Source of the DNA: Chromera velia
Taxonomy: Eukaryota > Sar > Chromeraceae
Length of the DNA: 64,000 nucleotides
Reading direction: 5' to 3'
Assembly: GCA_018398765.1 (NCBI GenBank)
Contig: JAHBMJ010000499.1
Coordinates: 31,065-95,064 of the forward strand
Every line of letters starts with the position of its first letter. The first letter of the stretch is position 1. A program made the translations under genes and the position numbers. The notes below the pieces were generated by a model, which saw only the letters and a program-made list of their open reading frames with translations, was not told where the DNA came from and did not search any database. Of the stretch, positions 27,401 to 39,385 are shown piece by piece.

Positions 27401-29165
27401 CTCGGCAGACCCTCAAGAGAGGTGCGTTGCTGTTCTCGCTCTCGCCCTTATGCATCCATCTCTCTTCCCCTTTCTGCTGTGAGTGTTTCAAGTAGAGCCA
27501 TCATATGCAGGCAGGCACACGCACAAGAGGGAAAAAGAGGGACAGCTAGAGGGAGGGGGGGAATCCACAGAAGTCTTTCTTTCATCTATCCGTCCGCTTC
27601 CCATTCAATTCTCCAGTGCGTCCATCGACTACTTTACCCTTCTCTCTCTTTTCGTAAGCTTTGTGAATCCCGCTTCCTCTCTCCGCAAGGAAGAAGGAGG
27701 CAAGGGCTGGGAGAAAATCCAGGTCCACCCCTTCCCCCCGCCTCTCTGCGTGTCTGCATGGGTGCTTGCAGGAAGGCGATGAGGTCCCTGACTGTCCAGC
27801 TGGAGTCGGCCAGTCGCGCCAACGAAGAGCTCCGGGCCCTCATCCGATCTCTCACGGAAGGGGAGAGGGAAGGAGAACTCGACGCCGCACCCGGCACACG
27901 GGCCAACGCCACGGCACTGCGCATTCTGACAGGCCAACTGGAGGATGTTACTGCTCAGCTCCAAGCGGCCCGGAGGGAACTCGACACTCTTCACGCGGCA
28001 GCGGGTGGGGCTGTGTCAGGAGACGGGGGGGGGGCAGGTGTTATGGAACGGCTGAAGGCTTTGGAGGCAGATAGAAAGGAGTTGCTGGTTCTCAGACCCA
28101 AAACCGAAGACTTGCAGAAGGAGTTGCGCGCTGCGAAATTGGAGTTGGAGTCTCTCAGGGGTGCGCGAATAGTCTCGTCGTCATCACCAGGGGCACAGAA
28201 GGAAGAGGGGGGCAGTGGGGGGGATCAGAAGAATGTCTCTCTTTTGATTTCGAAGGTTGATGAGCTGTCTGGATCCCTTGCGGTGTCCTCAAATGAGAAT
28301 GCTGCTCTGAAGAAAGCGAACAGGGAATTGAGAGAGACGGCAGAGGGCCTCAAAGCACGAGTCGCCGCATTGGAAAACGAAATTGACCGGATCCGGAGGG
28401 ACGCACAGCTTGCCCAAGCACGTGCCGCCTCTCCCCGTGATAGCTCGGCAGAGGCTCGTGTGAGTCCCTCAGGTTCTCTGATGGCAGTTCAGAATGTGCA
28501 TCTCCGAGAGAAAGTCCAAACACTACAAGCAGCTATGGACGAGGCCACTCGTCGTGCCGCTGCTTCTGCCCCATATCCGTCTGCACAGAGACAGAGGCAG
28601 AGAGACCGACCAGACTCCAGTGCACCCGCTTCTCCCTCCCTTTCTCCCTCCAGAGACAGAGATCTGAGAGGAGTCGAGGCAAGACTTCGGCAGGCAGAGG
28701 AAGAGAACGCAGCCCTGAGGCAGGAGTTGAGAACGAGACAGCAGGCGAGTGCCCTCAACCCCACGGCAGAGGGCCAGGTTGGTGCAGTAGCAGCTACTCC
28801 GGGAGCGCCAGTCGTGTCTGACCGAGGGAGGATGGGCACAGGTGCGGCGGCCCCGTCGGGCCCCGACCGGAGGCCTCCATCCCCCTCCCACGCACCTGCG
28901 CTGTCTGCAGATGCAGCACAGAAGCAGAGAAGATTGGAGGAATCCCTGGCGGTCAGTGGATGGATGGATGGATGGATGAGGGAGATATTGGATTGGGCTG
29001 CTCTTTTTGAATCATGCCGGCGAAAAGATGGATCCTTTATTTTGTTTGGGTGCGCATTGGTGCGGGTGGTGGGAACGCCTCCTTGATCTCTGGCATATCT
29101 GCTTCTTTTTGAATTTTCTGTATCCCTCTCCCGCTTTGTGCATTCTGGTCACTTTCGCTCGCTCG

Positions 29166-29196
<31 letters not shown>

Positions 29197-30020
29197 GGCG
29201 TGTAGATTTCTGGAGTAATTGGCTGACGCAATCACTGTCGGATGGATGTTTCTTTGCATGAATGAATGCAGACCTCGAGGGCGGAGGTGGCAAGGTTGCG
29301 CACCCAGCTAGAGGCTGCCAGGACTGAGGCAGCAAAACTGAAGACGCGGCCCCGGACAGCAGCCGTGAGGGGAGGAGGTGCTTCGGGGGCACCTTCAGCG
29401 CCGCCTCATTCTCGCGTCCGTCCCTACTCGTCAGTGTCGTCGCCGGGGCGTCGAGAGGCAGAGGCGGCGCAGGAGAGAGAAAGGGGAGCGGCGGGAGATT
29501 CGAAGCCCGCCGAAGGTCGCATGCTGGTTGCAGGGGCTGCTGGGCCAGCAGGGGTTGAGCTTTCCAGGGTCGCCAACAGCCTCGTGAAAGAGGATGAGGT
29601 GAGGTGTTCCTTGTTCCGTTTCTCTTTTTCCTTTAGCCTGTCATTGCCTGTCTTTCTTTCCGCTTCATTTATTCTCTTCTGTTTCTGCCTCCCTGCTTCA
29701 GTTTGTGTGCTGTCCCCTTGATCATGTTTCATCCACCAATGGTTGGATTTCCGTTTGTTTTCGTTTGCATACCTGTCAATTCTTCTGCAGGTTCGAAGGC
29801 GTTTGTATGAATTGGAGAACGAAAACGACGGGTTGAGGCGGCACGCGGAGGTGGAGACGGAGAGACGAGTACAGACAGAGAGAGCGCGGTCTGAGGGGCT
29901 CCAGAATGAACTCCTGGAGGAGCGGAGGTTGAGGGCAGAAGCAGAAAGGAACTTGAGGGAAGAGAGGGAGGCGGGGCTGGGGGGCAGGGAAAGTTCAATG
30001 GCTCTAAAGGTCTGTCTGTG

Positions 30021-30060
<40 letters not shown>

Positions 30061-30073
30061 CGTCCGTCCGTCC

Positions 30074-30108
<35 letters not shown>

Positions 30109-30125
30109 CGTCCATCCGTCCGTCC

Positions 30126-30163
<38 letters not shown>

Positions 30164-30188
30164 CTGTCTGTCTGTCCGTCTGTCTGTG

Positions 30189-30224
<36 letters not shown>

Positions 30225-30250
30225 CGTCCGTCCGTCCGTCCGTCTGTCTG

Positions 30251-30313
<63 letters not shown>

Positions 30314-30335
30314 CTGTCTGTCTGTCTGTCCGTCC

Positions 30336-30370
<35 letters not shown>

Positions 30371-30391
30371 CGTCGGTCCGTCGGTCCGTCC

Positions 30392-30433
<42 letters not shown>

Positions 30434-30475
30434 CTGTCTGTCTGTCTGTCCGTCCGTCGGTCCGTCGGTCCGTCC

Positions 30476-30513
<38 letters not shown>

Positions 30514-30559
30514 CTGTCCGTCTGTCTGTCCGTCTGTCTGTCTGTCTGTCTGTCCGTCC

Positions 30560-30601
<42 letters not shown>

Positions 30602-30615
30602 CTGTCTGTCCGTCC

Positions 30616-30661
<46 letters not shown>

Positions 30662-33222
30662 CTGTCTGTCTGTCCGTCTGTCTGTTCTGTCTGGTTGTCT
30701 GTCTGCCTGCCTGCCTGCCTGCCTGTTGAGGGGCGCTGAGCATGCAGCGGAAATGTTTTGCTTTGTTCTGTTCCCGAAATGGAGAGGCGCTTTGCCGGGC
30801 TCGTGTCACAAGCTCGTTTCTTGAGCACTCCCATTCAGCACCCTTTTACTTCTGTGGCTCAATGTTGAATTTTTGGGTGCATGGATGGATGCAGGTAGAG
30901 CGTTACTGTTCCACTCTGCAAGGTCAAATAGCTCGGCAGGGCGAATCTCTTGAGACGTTGAGGAGGGAATTGCAACAAGAGACTGAGGAGAAGCTGAGGC
31001 TTGAACAGGCGAACCTCGAGATCTTATTTGACAAGTCAGTCTGTCAGGAAGGGGAGGGGGGAGAGGGAAAGAGTTCGGAGATCCGTGTATGGAAATGACT
31101 TGAGTACGGTGCACTCTCTGACAAGTCAGTCAGTCAGTCAGCCAGAGGGAGTTCGCGAAAGGAAAGCATTTCTTTTTAATTTTGAAGCAACTCGACTGAT
31201 CGATGGATGGATCGATCTCTTTGCAGAGAGACTGCGGAGGCTCGTTCGTCTCGTCTTGAGAGAAGGATGACGGAACTGGACGCCCTCTCGCAGGCCCTGA
31301 AGGCCAAGCTCCTCACGCAGTCGCACACAGCAGTCGCGGGAGTGGGAGGTGGAGTGTCTGGTCCCTCGGGGATTCCTCCTCCTGTGTTGAAGTCTGGACG
31401 GGAGAGGGAACTTGAGGCAGTAGTGGATGGACTGCGGAGGGCTTCTGAGAAGCTGCAGAGTGAAAACTCAAAGTGAGTGATTCAACTCTGCGACACCCTG
31501 CTTTCTCGTCTCGCTTGCATCGGTGTATCGGAATAGTAGTACGGGTGTCTTTGTGTCTGTGCCTTCTTTCTTTTTCGGTTCGAGGTTCTGTCTTGACTTT
31601 CAGTCATCAATGTTGCTTCTTTTCCATGAATCCATTCGTACACGTTTCATCCGTCTGCCAGTGGAAGTGCGTGTGGACATTCACATAAAGAAGGAATACA
31701 AGCGACGTGATGGATATTTGCATGTTTGCAATGATGCACGCATGCAGGTTGCAAGCAGAGGTAGGCAGGCTGAGGTGTCGCCCGGCTGCCTCATCTGTTG
31801 CGTCGCGGAAAGCAAAAGCTGCCCCTCAGGGGAGAGGAGGGGGGGGAGATGTGCCTGAGGAACCGTCGTCTTCTGCTGCTGCTAGTGGTGGTGCAGACGT
31901 TTCAGTTCTTCGACGAGAAATTTTAAATTTGAGAGCGGAACTGGAAAGCGTGAGGGCAGGGGAGAGGAAAGAAGACGAAAGTCTGGTGATTGGTTTGCGT
32001 GAGGAGGTGCGACGTCTGAGTGAAGAGAACGATGCGATGAGGGCACGGCAAAAAGAAGACAGGGAAGCTCTGGAGGTAAGGGGAGGGGGCAGATGGACGG
32101 ACCCAGTTGGTCAAAGTTTGAAGGGATTCATTCATTCATTCATTACAGAATGGGCGGCATGATGGACTTTGAATTTGAACTGAAGTACTCGAATGGGCTC
32201 CGCCCTGTTCTTTCGTGTCTTTTTTTTTTTCCCCTTTCTCGTGGAAAAGGTGCGCTCCTTTTTCTCTGTGCGTCCTCCTTATCAACGTTTCTTGTTTTGT
32301 CTTCTTCTTCTTCTTCTTCTAGCATAATTCTTATTTTTCTCTGGTAGATTCGGCGCGAACTCTCTTTGTCCTCTGATCAATCTGCTGATTTTCTCTTTTT
32401 TCTCTGCGTTCCTTTCTTGTGTGCATACAGGACGCCGACAAGGTTCTCCAAGAGGTTGAAAAGGTGGAGGCAAGATACAGAGAAATTGTGAATGAGCACA
32501 GAGGGTCAGTCGCTGAAACTATGAGTGGGGGGAAGGCTGAGAGGAGATTGGTAGACAGATAATGTAAATGAGGGGAAACCCGCTCACTTCATTAGACTGC
32601 CGGGAATAATGCGGCTCCCCAGCAAGGGTTGCAGACTTATTGTCTCTCTGAAACGCTCGTTCTTTTCTTTCCTCTTTCAAAGGTGTCTGTGTGGAGTCTG
32701 TCTGTTTCTGACTGTGTCATGACGTGTCTGTTGTGTCTGTTTTCGTGCAGGTTGAGAAGGGCGCTGGGATTGGGACAGGGACAGGACGCCTTGAACGCGG
32801 CAGAGAACATGAGGGCAGGCAACGTGAGTTGAGTGGATGGATGGAGGGAGGGAGGGAGCTGGTGGTACCGATAGGAGGAGGCGGACATGATAAAAGCTTT
32901 TCGGAGAGACGGGGTGGGGGGGGGGAGAATCTTTCTGATTGTTCTTCGGGTGTACTTGAGATCTGTCTGTGCTGAAGAGGCATCGGGCAGACCTCAACAA
33001 AGCTGCGTGCATCATGCATCTCATCCGTTTCCTTCCCTCTATTATGCTTGGTCCATCTTCCTGCCCTAGCTCCCTTCCTCTACATGCATGCAGGAACTGT
33101 GGGACACGGCCAGAGTGGTTCTGGGGGAGGTCAGGGACTTCCTCGCCAGTCGGGACCTCAGGGCGTCTGGAGTTCCTGTGCCCCAGCAGTTGGTGAAGGA
33201 CATCCAGAGCCTCACAGATTGA
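7192..33222 (+). CDS. CEP290: CEP290, ciliary transition-zone coiled-coil protein
   Basis: CEP290 bridges microtubules and membrane at the ciliary transition zone and gates protein entry. The gene is inferred as 45 exons (11,592 coding bases, about 3,863 residues, against about 2,480 in human); every junction is phase-consistent. Identification rests on collinear similarity to the human protein as I remember it. Residues 463-477 (LEEERVELRMKLRSM) match a human LEEERLDLKKKIRQM segment. Exons 9-12 match the region around human HQQSLLYKEYLSEKETWKTE, and exons 24-28 match the region around ELRLQELKLNRELVKDKEE. The protein is coiled coil almost throughout, with an EF-hand and an IQ motif in the middle. 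ATG 7192 is the first in a protein-like frame and opens an Arg/Asp-rich head. The stop is TGA 33220-33222. The exon 18/19 junction is the least certain. The 318-N gap at 11314-11631 lies in intron 7 and could hide a phase-neutral exon. Confidence 0.88.
10204..10325 (+). repeat. 37-bp tandem repeat in CEP290 intron 5, about 3.3 copies
   Basis: The unit begins CTCTCATTCAACTTTCAAGG and continues through TTCTCATTTCTCTCATT. The third copy has CACTCG for CATTCA. It is intronic. Confidence 0.85.
11314..11631. other. assembly gap of 318 N inside a poly-C tract
   Basis: The gap is flanked by 13 C on the left and 9 C on the right, within CEP290 intron 7. The exons on both sides are phase 0, so the reading frame does not demand a missing exon. 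Confidence 0.95.
11665..14513 (+). other. CEP290: CEP290 exons 8-14
   Basis: Exons: 11665-11914, 12096-12262, 12592-12666, 13052-13159, 13418-13668, 13974-14049, 14427-14513. Exon 8 encodes a Gly/Ala/Gln-rich low-complexity linker. Exons 9-12 return to strong coiled coil collinear with human CEP290 (LYTDYFK against LYKEYLS; FLQKRVGQLAAYKKRA against CLQRFKEMAIFKIAA). Introns carry (GT)n and (GTCT)n tracts next to the splice sites. Confidence 0.85.
14928..18489 (+). other. CEP290: CEP290 exons 15-19, EF-hand and IQ region
   Basis: Exons: 14928-15146, 15447-15634, 15907-16165, 16936-17684, 18019-18489. Exons 16-17 have EF-like helices with degenerate loops (GGKISRDGLWAFFAKL). Exon 18 has a canonical EF-hand loop, DPDNDGIVTRLE (about residues 1340-1351), after a Lys/Arg-rich stretch. 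Exon 19 opens with an IQ-type calmodulin motif, SAVTIQQSFRRNRWKRR (about 1425-1441). Exon 18 is open to TAA 17749-17751; I end it at the GTCGGT donor at 17685 because that phase alone joins cleanly to exon 19. Animal CEP290, as I know it, has neither motif. Confidence 0.75.
16172..16440 (+). repeat. minisatellite in CEP290 intron 17, about 14 units
   Basis: It begins within the 5' splice site region (GTAAGTGGG). Units are 20 bp (GGGTTTGCATGAGAGAGAAT) or a 16-bp form lacking GAGA; two variant units read GGGTGCAATTGCATGAGA. The variants suggest a higher-order block that was itself duplicated. Just downstream, GAGACAGATGCACATTGC occurs twice around an AT-rich 45-bp segment (near 16457 and 16518). 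Confidence 0.9.
18727..22432 (+). other. CEP290: CEP290 exons 20-28, central coiled coil
   Basis: Exons: 18727-18847, 19252-19353, 19646-19882, 20198-20321, 20526-20728, 20933-21002, 21224-21345, 21601-21747, 22044-22432. Heptad-rich throughout. HSVEVLQKLLRDRDAEVKQA in exon 28 parallels a human segment around NMQARLNQKEEVLKKYQ, which anchors this block in the CEP290 order. Exon 28 ends in a Gly/Pro/Ser-rich linker. Confidence 0.85.
22805..28951 (+). other. CEP290: CEP290 exons 29-37, repeated coiled-coil modules
   Basis: Exons: 22805-23020, 23299-23503, 23823-24188, 24447-24726, 24993-25808, 26042-26368, 26663-26904, 27255-27421, 27772-28951. Exons 33, 34 and 37 repeat a module with the core (I/L)RxLTxQL(D/E): VIRFLTAQLDEKDAQIKSL, ALRLLTRQLDSDLDILKKE and ALRILTGQLEDVTAQLQAA. 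Ser/Gly/Pro linkers separate the modules. The extra length over human CEP290 lies mainly here. Exon 37 (1,180 bases) is the largest. Confidence 0.85.
29272..33222 (+). other. CEP290: CEP290 exons 38-45, C-terminus
   Basis: Exons: 29272-29598, 29791-30009, 30895-31034, 31227-31472, 31748-32075, 32431-32504, 32751-32823, 33094-33222. Coiled coil continues with short disordered linkers; the last 42 residues end in VPQQLVKDIQSLTD. The donor of exon 39 is the first unit of a 0.7-kb GTCT array. Exons 43 and 44 are 74 and 73 bases, and their phases (2, then 0) fit only this chain. Confidence 0.82.
30010..30724 (+). repeat. long GTCT/GTCC tetranucleotide array in CEP290 intron 39
   Basis: About 715 bases of GTCT with frequent GTCC and occasional GTGT or GTCG units, ending in a short (TGCC)n. 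It starts at the 5' splice site itself (AAAG then GTCTGTCTG). Tetranucleotides without stops leave frames open on both strands, producing false Cys/Leu/Ser/Val and Asp/Arg/Gln/Thr ORFs. Confidence 0.95.
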
Positions 33223-34932
33223 CTTGCCGTCCTTGGAAAACAGAGGTAGAAAGGAAGAGACAGAGGGAGAGACTCTTGAAGATCGACTATGCAGAAAATT
33301 CACTTTGCCTTTTGATCCTTCTGAAAGACGGGTGGATAAATCGAGAGAGATGTGGAGACGAGCATAGCGTGTTTGTTTGTACAGAGCGAGATGGGAGACG
33401 CGTGGGGTTTGTTTAGATTGAGGTGAAAAAGGGAAGGGATGAGAAGAACGGGAAATCTGGGAAGTACGGGAAGAGGATTTGGGGCAACACGTTGTGCAGT
33501 GTTCGGGTCACAGGGGGGCGAGAGTACAGAATGATAGAGTGCAAGCACACTCCTGTGCAAGAAGATGGTACAGAATCCGTATTATTATTCAAACGTGTGT
33601 ATTCACTGTTGTCGGCTGAGTACTCATTCGATCTGCGAAACTTGCAACTTTGCCTCGGTGATGCAAAACTACTTGCATCCTGTCTGTGAATAAATTCTGA
33701 AAAGCCTTTTGAGCCGCGCCTTAATCAGAGTCGTTAAATATCATATGCCTACCTAGATGCCTACTTAGTCAATTATTCATTCATTCATACATTCATTCTG
33801 AATTTTGTTATTAAATTGAACTTAATTCAAGTATGTCCTCACTGGCAATTATAAGATGGGATAAGCAAGATATATATTGTATTTTTAAAATCGTATGTAG
33901 GAGGTTTTCTGAGTCATATTTCATCATTTTAACGTACTAGGCTACTAGCATTTTTATAATATGACAACTATAATTCTAAGAATTTATTCAGATCATCATG
34001 GTTTATACTTATCCTAGTACTCAGTATCTAGATACTTACTAGTAAGTTCTTATTTATAGTAGCTAGGTTTTCTTCTTAAAAATAGAAAGTGCATATATTG
34101 AACTTATTGAAACATAACACATTAAAATTTAAACAAAATAAAAGAAAGTCCCGTAGAAATTTTAGGGCATAAACATAAATGGCATGATGTTATTAGATGC
34201 CATAGAAATTTATATTAAAACTTAAACTAGAATTTTGACTTAGTTTACAAAAATGTAACAATATATTTACTTTAACTCAAATATAAACGTTACGATTCTC
34301 GGTCTATTCAAGTTTCCTTAGATCTTCTAACTTTTCCTTTTCCATACTATTGAATCCTATAATGACTCTGTTGGGGCACATGATCTGTACATTTGTGGAA
34401 AGCCCTCGGGAGAAAGGCAGGCGCAGGCACTGGCAGTGTATATGAATTAATTCATTTTCTTTGTAGTGGATCGAGGGGAAATAAAGAGCGGCTTCCTTTG
34501 ATTGCAATGGGTCAATAGCAAAAGACGTGCGTCACATGAAACGATTTAGAAAACGCTGTGCCACTTATAGGTCCCATTAGGGCGGGAGCCTGAGTATTCA
34601 CAATCTCAACATAGTCGGACACGTTCTGAAAATCCAAGCAAAGGAAAGCCGCAACTGTGTCACGCCATTCCCCCTGGATGACAGCGTGACCGCACTACCC
34701 CAAACGTGTTGAACGCTCCAACGAAATCACTGAAATTTTCACATTTTTCATTTCTGCCTCACATCTTTGTTTTGCCCTCCCCCATCCAACCCACCCTTCC
34801 ACAAACGAAACAAAGTCTCCTTTCCCCTTCCCAGAACCCACCCACTCCACCCCCGACTGCCCCCTCTTTTTCACCACTCCCGTCACCTGCATGAGATCGA
34901 ATAAAAAAAGAAAAGAGAAGAGAAGAGAAAGA
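33223..34932. other. convergent intergenic region with AT-rich island 2
   Basis: 33223-33700 is probably the CEP290 3' UTR. An AATAAA lies at 33689-33694, about 470 bases after the stop. From about 33700 to 34330 the sequence is strongly AT-rich with no ORF of 60 codons. 34340-34932 returns to ordinary composition and is probably the 3' flank of the minus-strand gene ending at 34933. Confidence 0.6.
33689..33694 (+). terminator. candidate CEP290 polyadenylation signal
   Basis: AATAAA at the edge of the AT-rich island and downstream of the CEP290 stop. Called by motif and position only. Confidence 0.4.
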
Positions 34933-36990
34933 CTATCCAGCAAGAGTCCGACCGAGTTGCCTGAGCCCCTCAGAGACTCTCCGAATTCCTGAAAGGTCTG
35001 CAGACATGAAACGGTCAGCAAGCCAAGGGCATTCCGGCTTGCTCACAGGGAAACGGACTCCCCTCACACACCCAGTTGCCCTCTCTTCCGCAGCCTCCCT
35101 TGGAAGATTGACTATCGGGGGGACGTGCCTAATTGTTGGAGGATGGAGGGACATGGAATCTTCCTTTCTTGTAGGATGGGCAGCGGAAGATGAAGAGACG
35201 TCGCCCGTTTGGACGAACACCCCCGGCCACTGTTGAGACGGGCGGAGAGACTGCACCGCCAGTGCTCCTGTCATGAACAGTTTCTCTTCTGCTTTTCTCC
35301 TCTCTTCTCTCTCTGCTGCCAGGATTCTGTCCTTGTCAGAAGAAGCCCACAAACAATCCGGGTCTTTCTGCATTGCCTCACAAGCAGCTGGAGAGTCAGT
35401 AAAGGCCGCTCCCCTGAACACAGTACGGGGACACAATACATGCGGAACCTGTGGTGACAGCTTCCAAGTCCCTCCAGGTTTCCCCCCAGCCTCTCCAGCG
35501 TCCTGCTTAAAGAAAGCAGGAGAAGGCGACTCTCTCCCACCAGACGCGGACGTGCCTGAGGAGGAAAACACAGGAGTGACAGATGAAGGAAGAGGGGTGG
35601 AGACGGTAACCGTCCGCGCACCCTCAGTTGACAACTCTACTCCCGACTGTTTTTCCACTTTAAATCTGTACTTGGGGGCAGCCAAGGGAGAGGAGTTTGA
35701 AGGCACCGTCAGCACTCTGGGGACCTTCCGATGCCCTCTCGCAGAGGACTCACGGGAAAACCCCCGCGTTCCCCCCCTATCTCTCTCAGCAGAAGACGCT
35801 AGTGGGGCGGCTGGGCCGTGGGGGGGAACGAAGGCAGTCGGCCCAGGGAGTGAGAGTGCTCTGTCACCCGGGATTTGGGTGCTCAGTCTGCGCGCCTCTT
35901 TGGTCAACCTGCCAGCGAGAGACGGAGAGACAATCTCAGGCTGTGCCGGAGACGGGAGATCTTCTGGGACTGCGTGTGGATACTTTTGGAAGAAGTGGTG
36001 TGTCTGGGGGTCTGTGAAACCCTCGCTTAGTTGTGTTGCGACTAGGGAGGGAAGACTAGCAGAGGGGACTGGAACGAGTCTGTCCTGTGGGCCGACTGTC
36101 CGTTGGAGTTCCCGAGTCCATCGGGGCACATGTGTGCTGTAGTGGTGTTTCTCCAGGGAGCTCAACCTCTTCTGTGCGTGTAACTTAATCCTGATCGAAC
36201 AGAGGGGGGGGGGNNNNNNNNNNNNNNNNNNNNNNNNNNNNNNNNNNNNNNNNNNGGGGGGGGGGGGGGGAGTGAGCAAGATCTTGCGTTTGTTTCATAA
36301 GAGAAGGGATGGTTAGGGAGGGAAAAATCCCGGTGCCATATGAAAAAGCGGGTTTTCAAGCTGCTGTTGTCTTGCTTGCTAGACTCTCTGCTTTCCAAAG
36401 AGCCCAACAGAACGGGGAAAATCAAAAGCAAGATCGGACAAATCGAGGTACAGGAAAAAAAGAAAGGTGAGTGTGGCTGTGGGAATGGAGAAATATGAAG
36501 AAATCCACGAAGGAAATAAAAGGAGGAAAAAATAAAAGAAATACACAAAGAAGGGCTGCATGTATGAACAGATGAATGGATGAACCAAAGACACGGACGA
36601 CGAGGGAAGAGAACTTCAAAGAGGGTTGGACAGGCGATCGGATGGATGCTCGTGCTGAAAAAAAAAAATCGTCACACAGATTCATGCGCGTACCTCTTTG
36701 ATAGATACAACAACATGCATACTTTGCAGTTATGCATGAAAACCGCAGACCACATAAAATGCGAAACAGAGCAAGGGAAGACACGGCGAATTACAAGACG
36801 AAGAAGGTGAGGAAAATAAAGAAGCGTAGAGTTTTGCTGATCAGTGCCCTTAAAGCACCCCGTAGACAGCACAAAAACATGTCGTTGAGTTTTTCAAACA
36901 AACCTTTTACACACGCACACACAGACAGGACCGGCGAGACACTAAAGAGAACAGACAGACAGACAGACAGACAGACACACAGACACACAG

Positions 36991-37024
<34 letters not shown>

Positions 37025-37055
37025 ACACACACACACAGACACACACACACACACA

Positions 37056-37096
<41 letters not shown>

Positions 37097-39002
37097 AAGA
37101 CACCAAAACAGCTCTCCCGACGAAAATCAAAACTCGCCGGCGAAAGCTGTGATCCCATGTACACAACTCAGATGAACGCAACAGAAGAAGAGAATTCTAC
37201 CGACTGACACTGAGAGAATGTTCTCCATCTCGGGGCACTCATCCGCCAAAGCCAGGATCTGGTCTTGCATCTGGCTGACTTCGTTGTCTGATTTCATTTC
37301 TAGACGGCGGATGGCTTCCTGCAAAGAGAGATGCACATGCACACACGCTTGTGTGGAGCGCACATATATACATATTGATAGACGTAGACACCGGAACTAA
37401 GTATTCGAAAATTAAAGAAAAGAGTTGCATTGACATTCCCCGCATTTCCGTTTGCAACTTCTGCATTCGTCTTCAGCAGACAAGACAGACGTCTTTCCAA
37501 ACATATGTGAAGATTTGCGTCCTATCTGCTTGCTTTGTGCGTGCATGCTCCAGGTTTGCGTGCGTGCATAAAACCGAAACAGCTAGTCTCCCCCCGTTCC
37601 TCCCTCGACACATATGGAGCTGTCCATGCATCCAGCACCTCACGTACCTGCATTCGCAGAGCCTGGTCTCTCACTCGCTGGTCGTGCCCTCCGACTACCC
37701 CAGGGGGCCACGCTTTTTCTTTTACCGTTCTGCCATCGGGACTGCAGAGAAACAGTGAAGTGTTCGTCTTGGTGTAGAAGTGAAGAGCTAAGCAGGGAAG
37801 GAGAGGAGATAGGTAGGTGGAGAAGAAAGAGCTCTATTCAAAGCTGCCTCTGCTCTGCCCGTCGGCTTGTTCAAGTCTTGGCTTTCAAAATCTGGACAAA
37901 AAAAGCGGCAGGGGACGTGCATCCTGAGATGTGAAAGAGAAGAACGGCAAAGAAAGAAGAAAAGTGTTCCATTGGCGAGTCAGAGGTAGACCAGGTCACT
38001 GAGTCGCGCAGAAAGGCTCTGGCTTGGGGCCTCCAAATCTGAAGGAGAGACTCTCGTTCTCCGTTCCCTTGATTTTGCTTTTTCAGAGCTGCACACTACA
38101 GGGAGGCATCAGGCGCGCCCCCCATTTACCTATCATGAGGGCGTTCATTCACACTCTTATCATGATAGATGAGTTTTCCTAATTTATCCCCTCTGACCGG
38201 AGCTGGGCTAGTTTGATTGTCCGTTCTTTCTCTGCTGCCCTTTCCCTTTCCAGCCGGTTGCATGGGTGGTGCTTGGGGGGGCGCGTTCCCTGCCAGCCTT
38301 CATCCGTTGTTTCCGCGGCTTCATTCGAGTGGCCCGTAAAAGAGAAATCCTCTTCGTTGCCTCCCTCTGTCTGATTCTTCTGTCTGGCCTCAACATGCGC
38401 CGGACAGCCGAGACAGGAGAAAACCTCCATTCCATCGCCCCAGGAAGGAATAAAGAGAGACACCTGTCTCTCAGAGGGGCTGGGCGACTCTCTTCCTTTG
38501 CCTCCCGCTGGAGAGACTGGCGAAGCCGTTGTCTGGAGCTTGACGGCATTCAGGGAGCGACTGCAGGTATAGAGTGCATAGCTTTAGAAAGTTGGAAGTA
38601 TTTGGGGATTGATGAATGCTTACTGTCACACACTTCGTCCCGTGGATGGATATGCAAAGCCAAACAACGGAGAGAGGGCAACTGAGTGACTGACCTTCGT
38701 CTCGTGGGACTTGGCAGTGTTGTTGAGAAGGAATCTGTTTTGATGCCCTCCCGCAGCTTTTGGGTCTCCGAAGAGTTCCCACTCTGTATACATCCTGGGT
38801 CAGTACGCTTGAGATAGTCAAGATGCATCCGTGGCTTTCTTTTTTCGGGGTGCGCCTCCTCCACGCTGACGTTGAACACCTGTGGAGGAGAATATGTGCC
38901 CCCGCCCTCCCAGGAGAGGTGCATCGAGTGGACCATCTCACTCGGAGGGACAGCATTAGTCCTCCCTGGGCTGCACTTGCTTCTCGACTCCCTTAACCTC
39001 AT
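34933..39002 (-). CDS. unrecognised protein of about 703 residues with a short coiled coil
   Basis: Five phase-consistent exons on the minus strand: 38695-39002, 38198-38560, 37648-37741, 37211-37318, 34933-36171 (2,112 bases). Donors are GTCAGT, GTCAGA, GTACGT and GTGTCA. The last is weak: a better GTCAGTCGG lies two bases on but does not fit the next exon's phase. The N-terminal 200 residues look disordered. About residues 205-290 form a coiled coil (ERERAAEKERTIKLAQLR, DQRVRDQALRMQ, EAIRRLEMKSDNEVSQMQDQ). The large last exon is Ser/Pro-rich with one basic/acidic helix (REERRKAEEKLF). No enzyme motif, signal peptide or membrane segment was seen and I do not recognise a family. It is divergent from oligopeptidase B, with about 670 bp between start codons. 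The 36214-36255 gap lies in intron 4. Confidence 0.65.
36946..37091. repeat. CAGA then CA dinucleotide-rich microsatellite
   Basis: It lies in intron 4 of the minus-strand gene. On that gene's sense strand it is a GT-rich tract. Confidence 0.9.
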
Positions 39003-39324
39003 ACCTGTTTGCAGAAGTGAGCTGTGGAGTCTAACAGCTGAACACCGTTCCTTCCAACGCGCAAGACTTAGTCATGAAGAGGTGATTCGAGATAGAAATA
39101 AACAAGAGCGAATGTCCGGAAGATCTGGTGATTGATTTCAAGGCTACTCAAGGCATTCTTCGCAAGAAAGAAAGACTGTGCCCAGCAGAAATATCGTCTG
39201 CCGAGGAACACCAATCGAGGCAACCGTGTGAGTCATGATGTGGGGAAAGATACGTATATACGGCGAAAAGTGACTGACCGTGATTCATGCGCATGCAACA
39301 TTTTTGAGTTGGGGAACCATACGG

Positions 39325-39385
39325 GCAAACTGGGCCGCGGGGCCCGCGGGCAATGATCACCTCCGAAAAGGACCCGGGCCGGCAT
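39325..39385. promoter_or_regulatory. GGCC-rich block between divergent genes
   Basis: Contains an overlapping palindrome series (GGGCCGCGGGGCCCGCGGGC) and GGGCCGGCATATGCATG. It lies about 320 bp from the minus-strand start (39002) and about 290 bp from the oligopeptidase B start (39672). In reverse orientation the GGCCGGCATATGCATG word nearly matches the block at 57070-57165. Confidence 0.45.
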
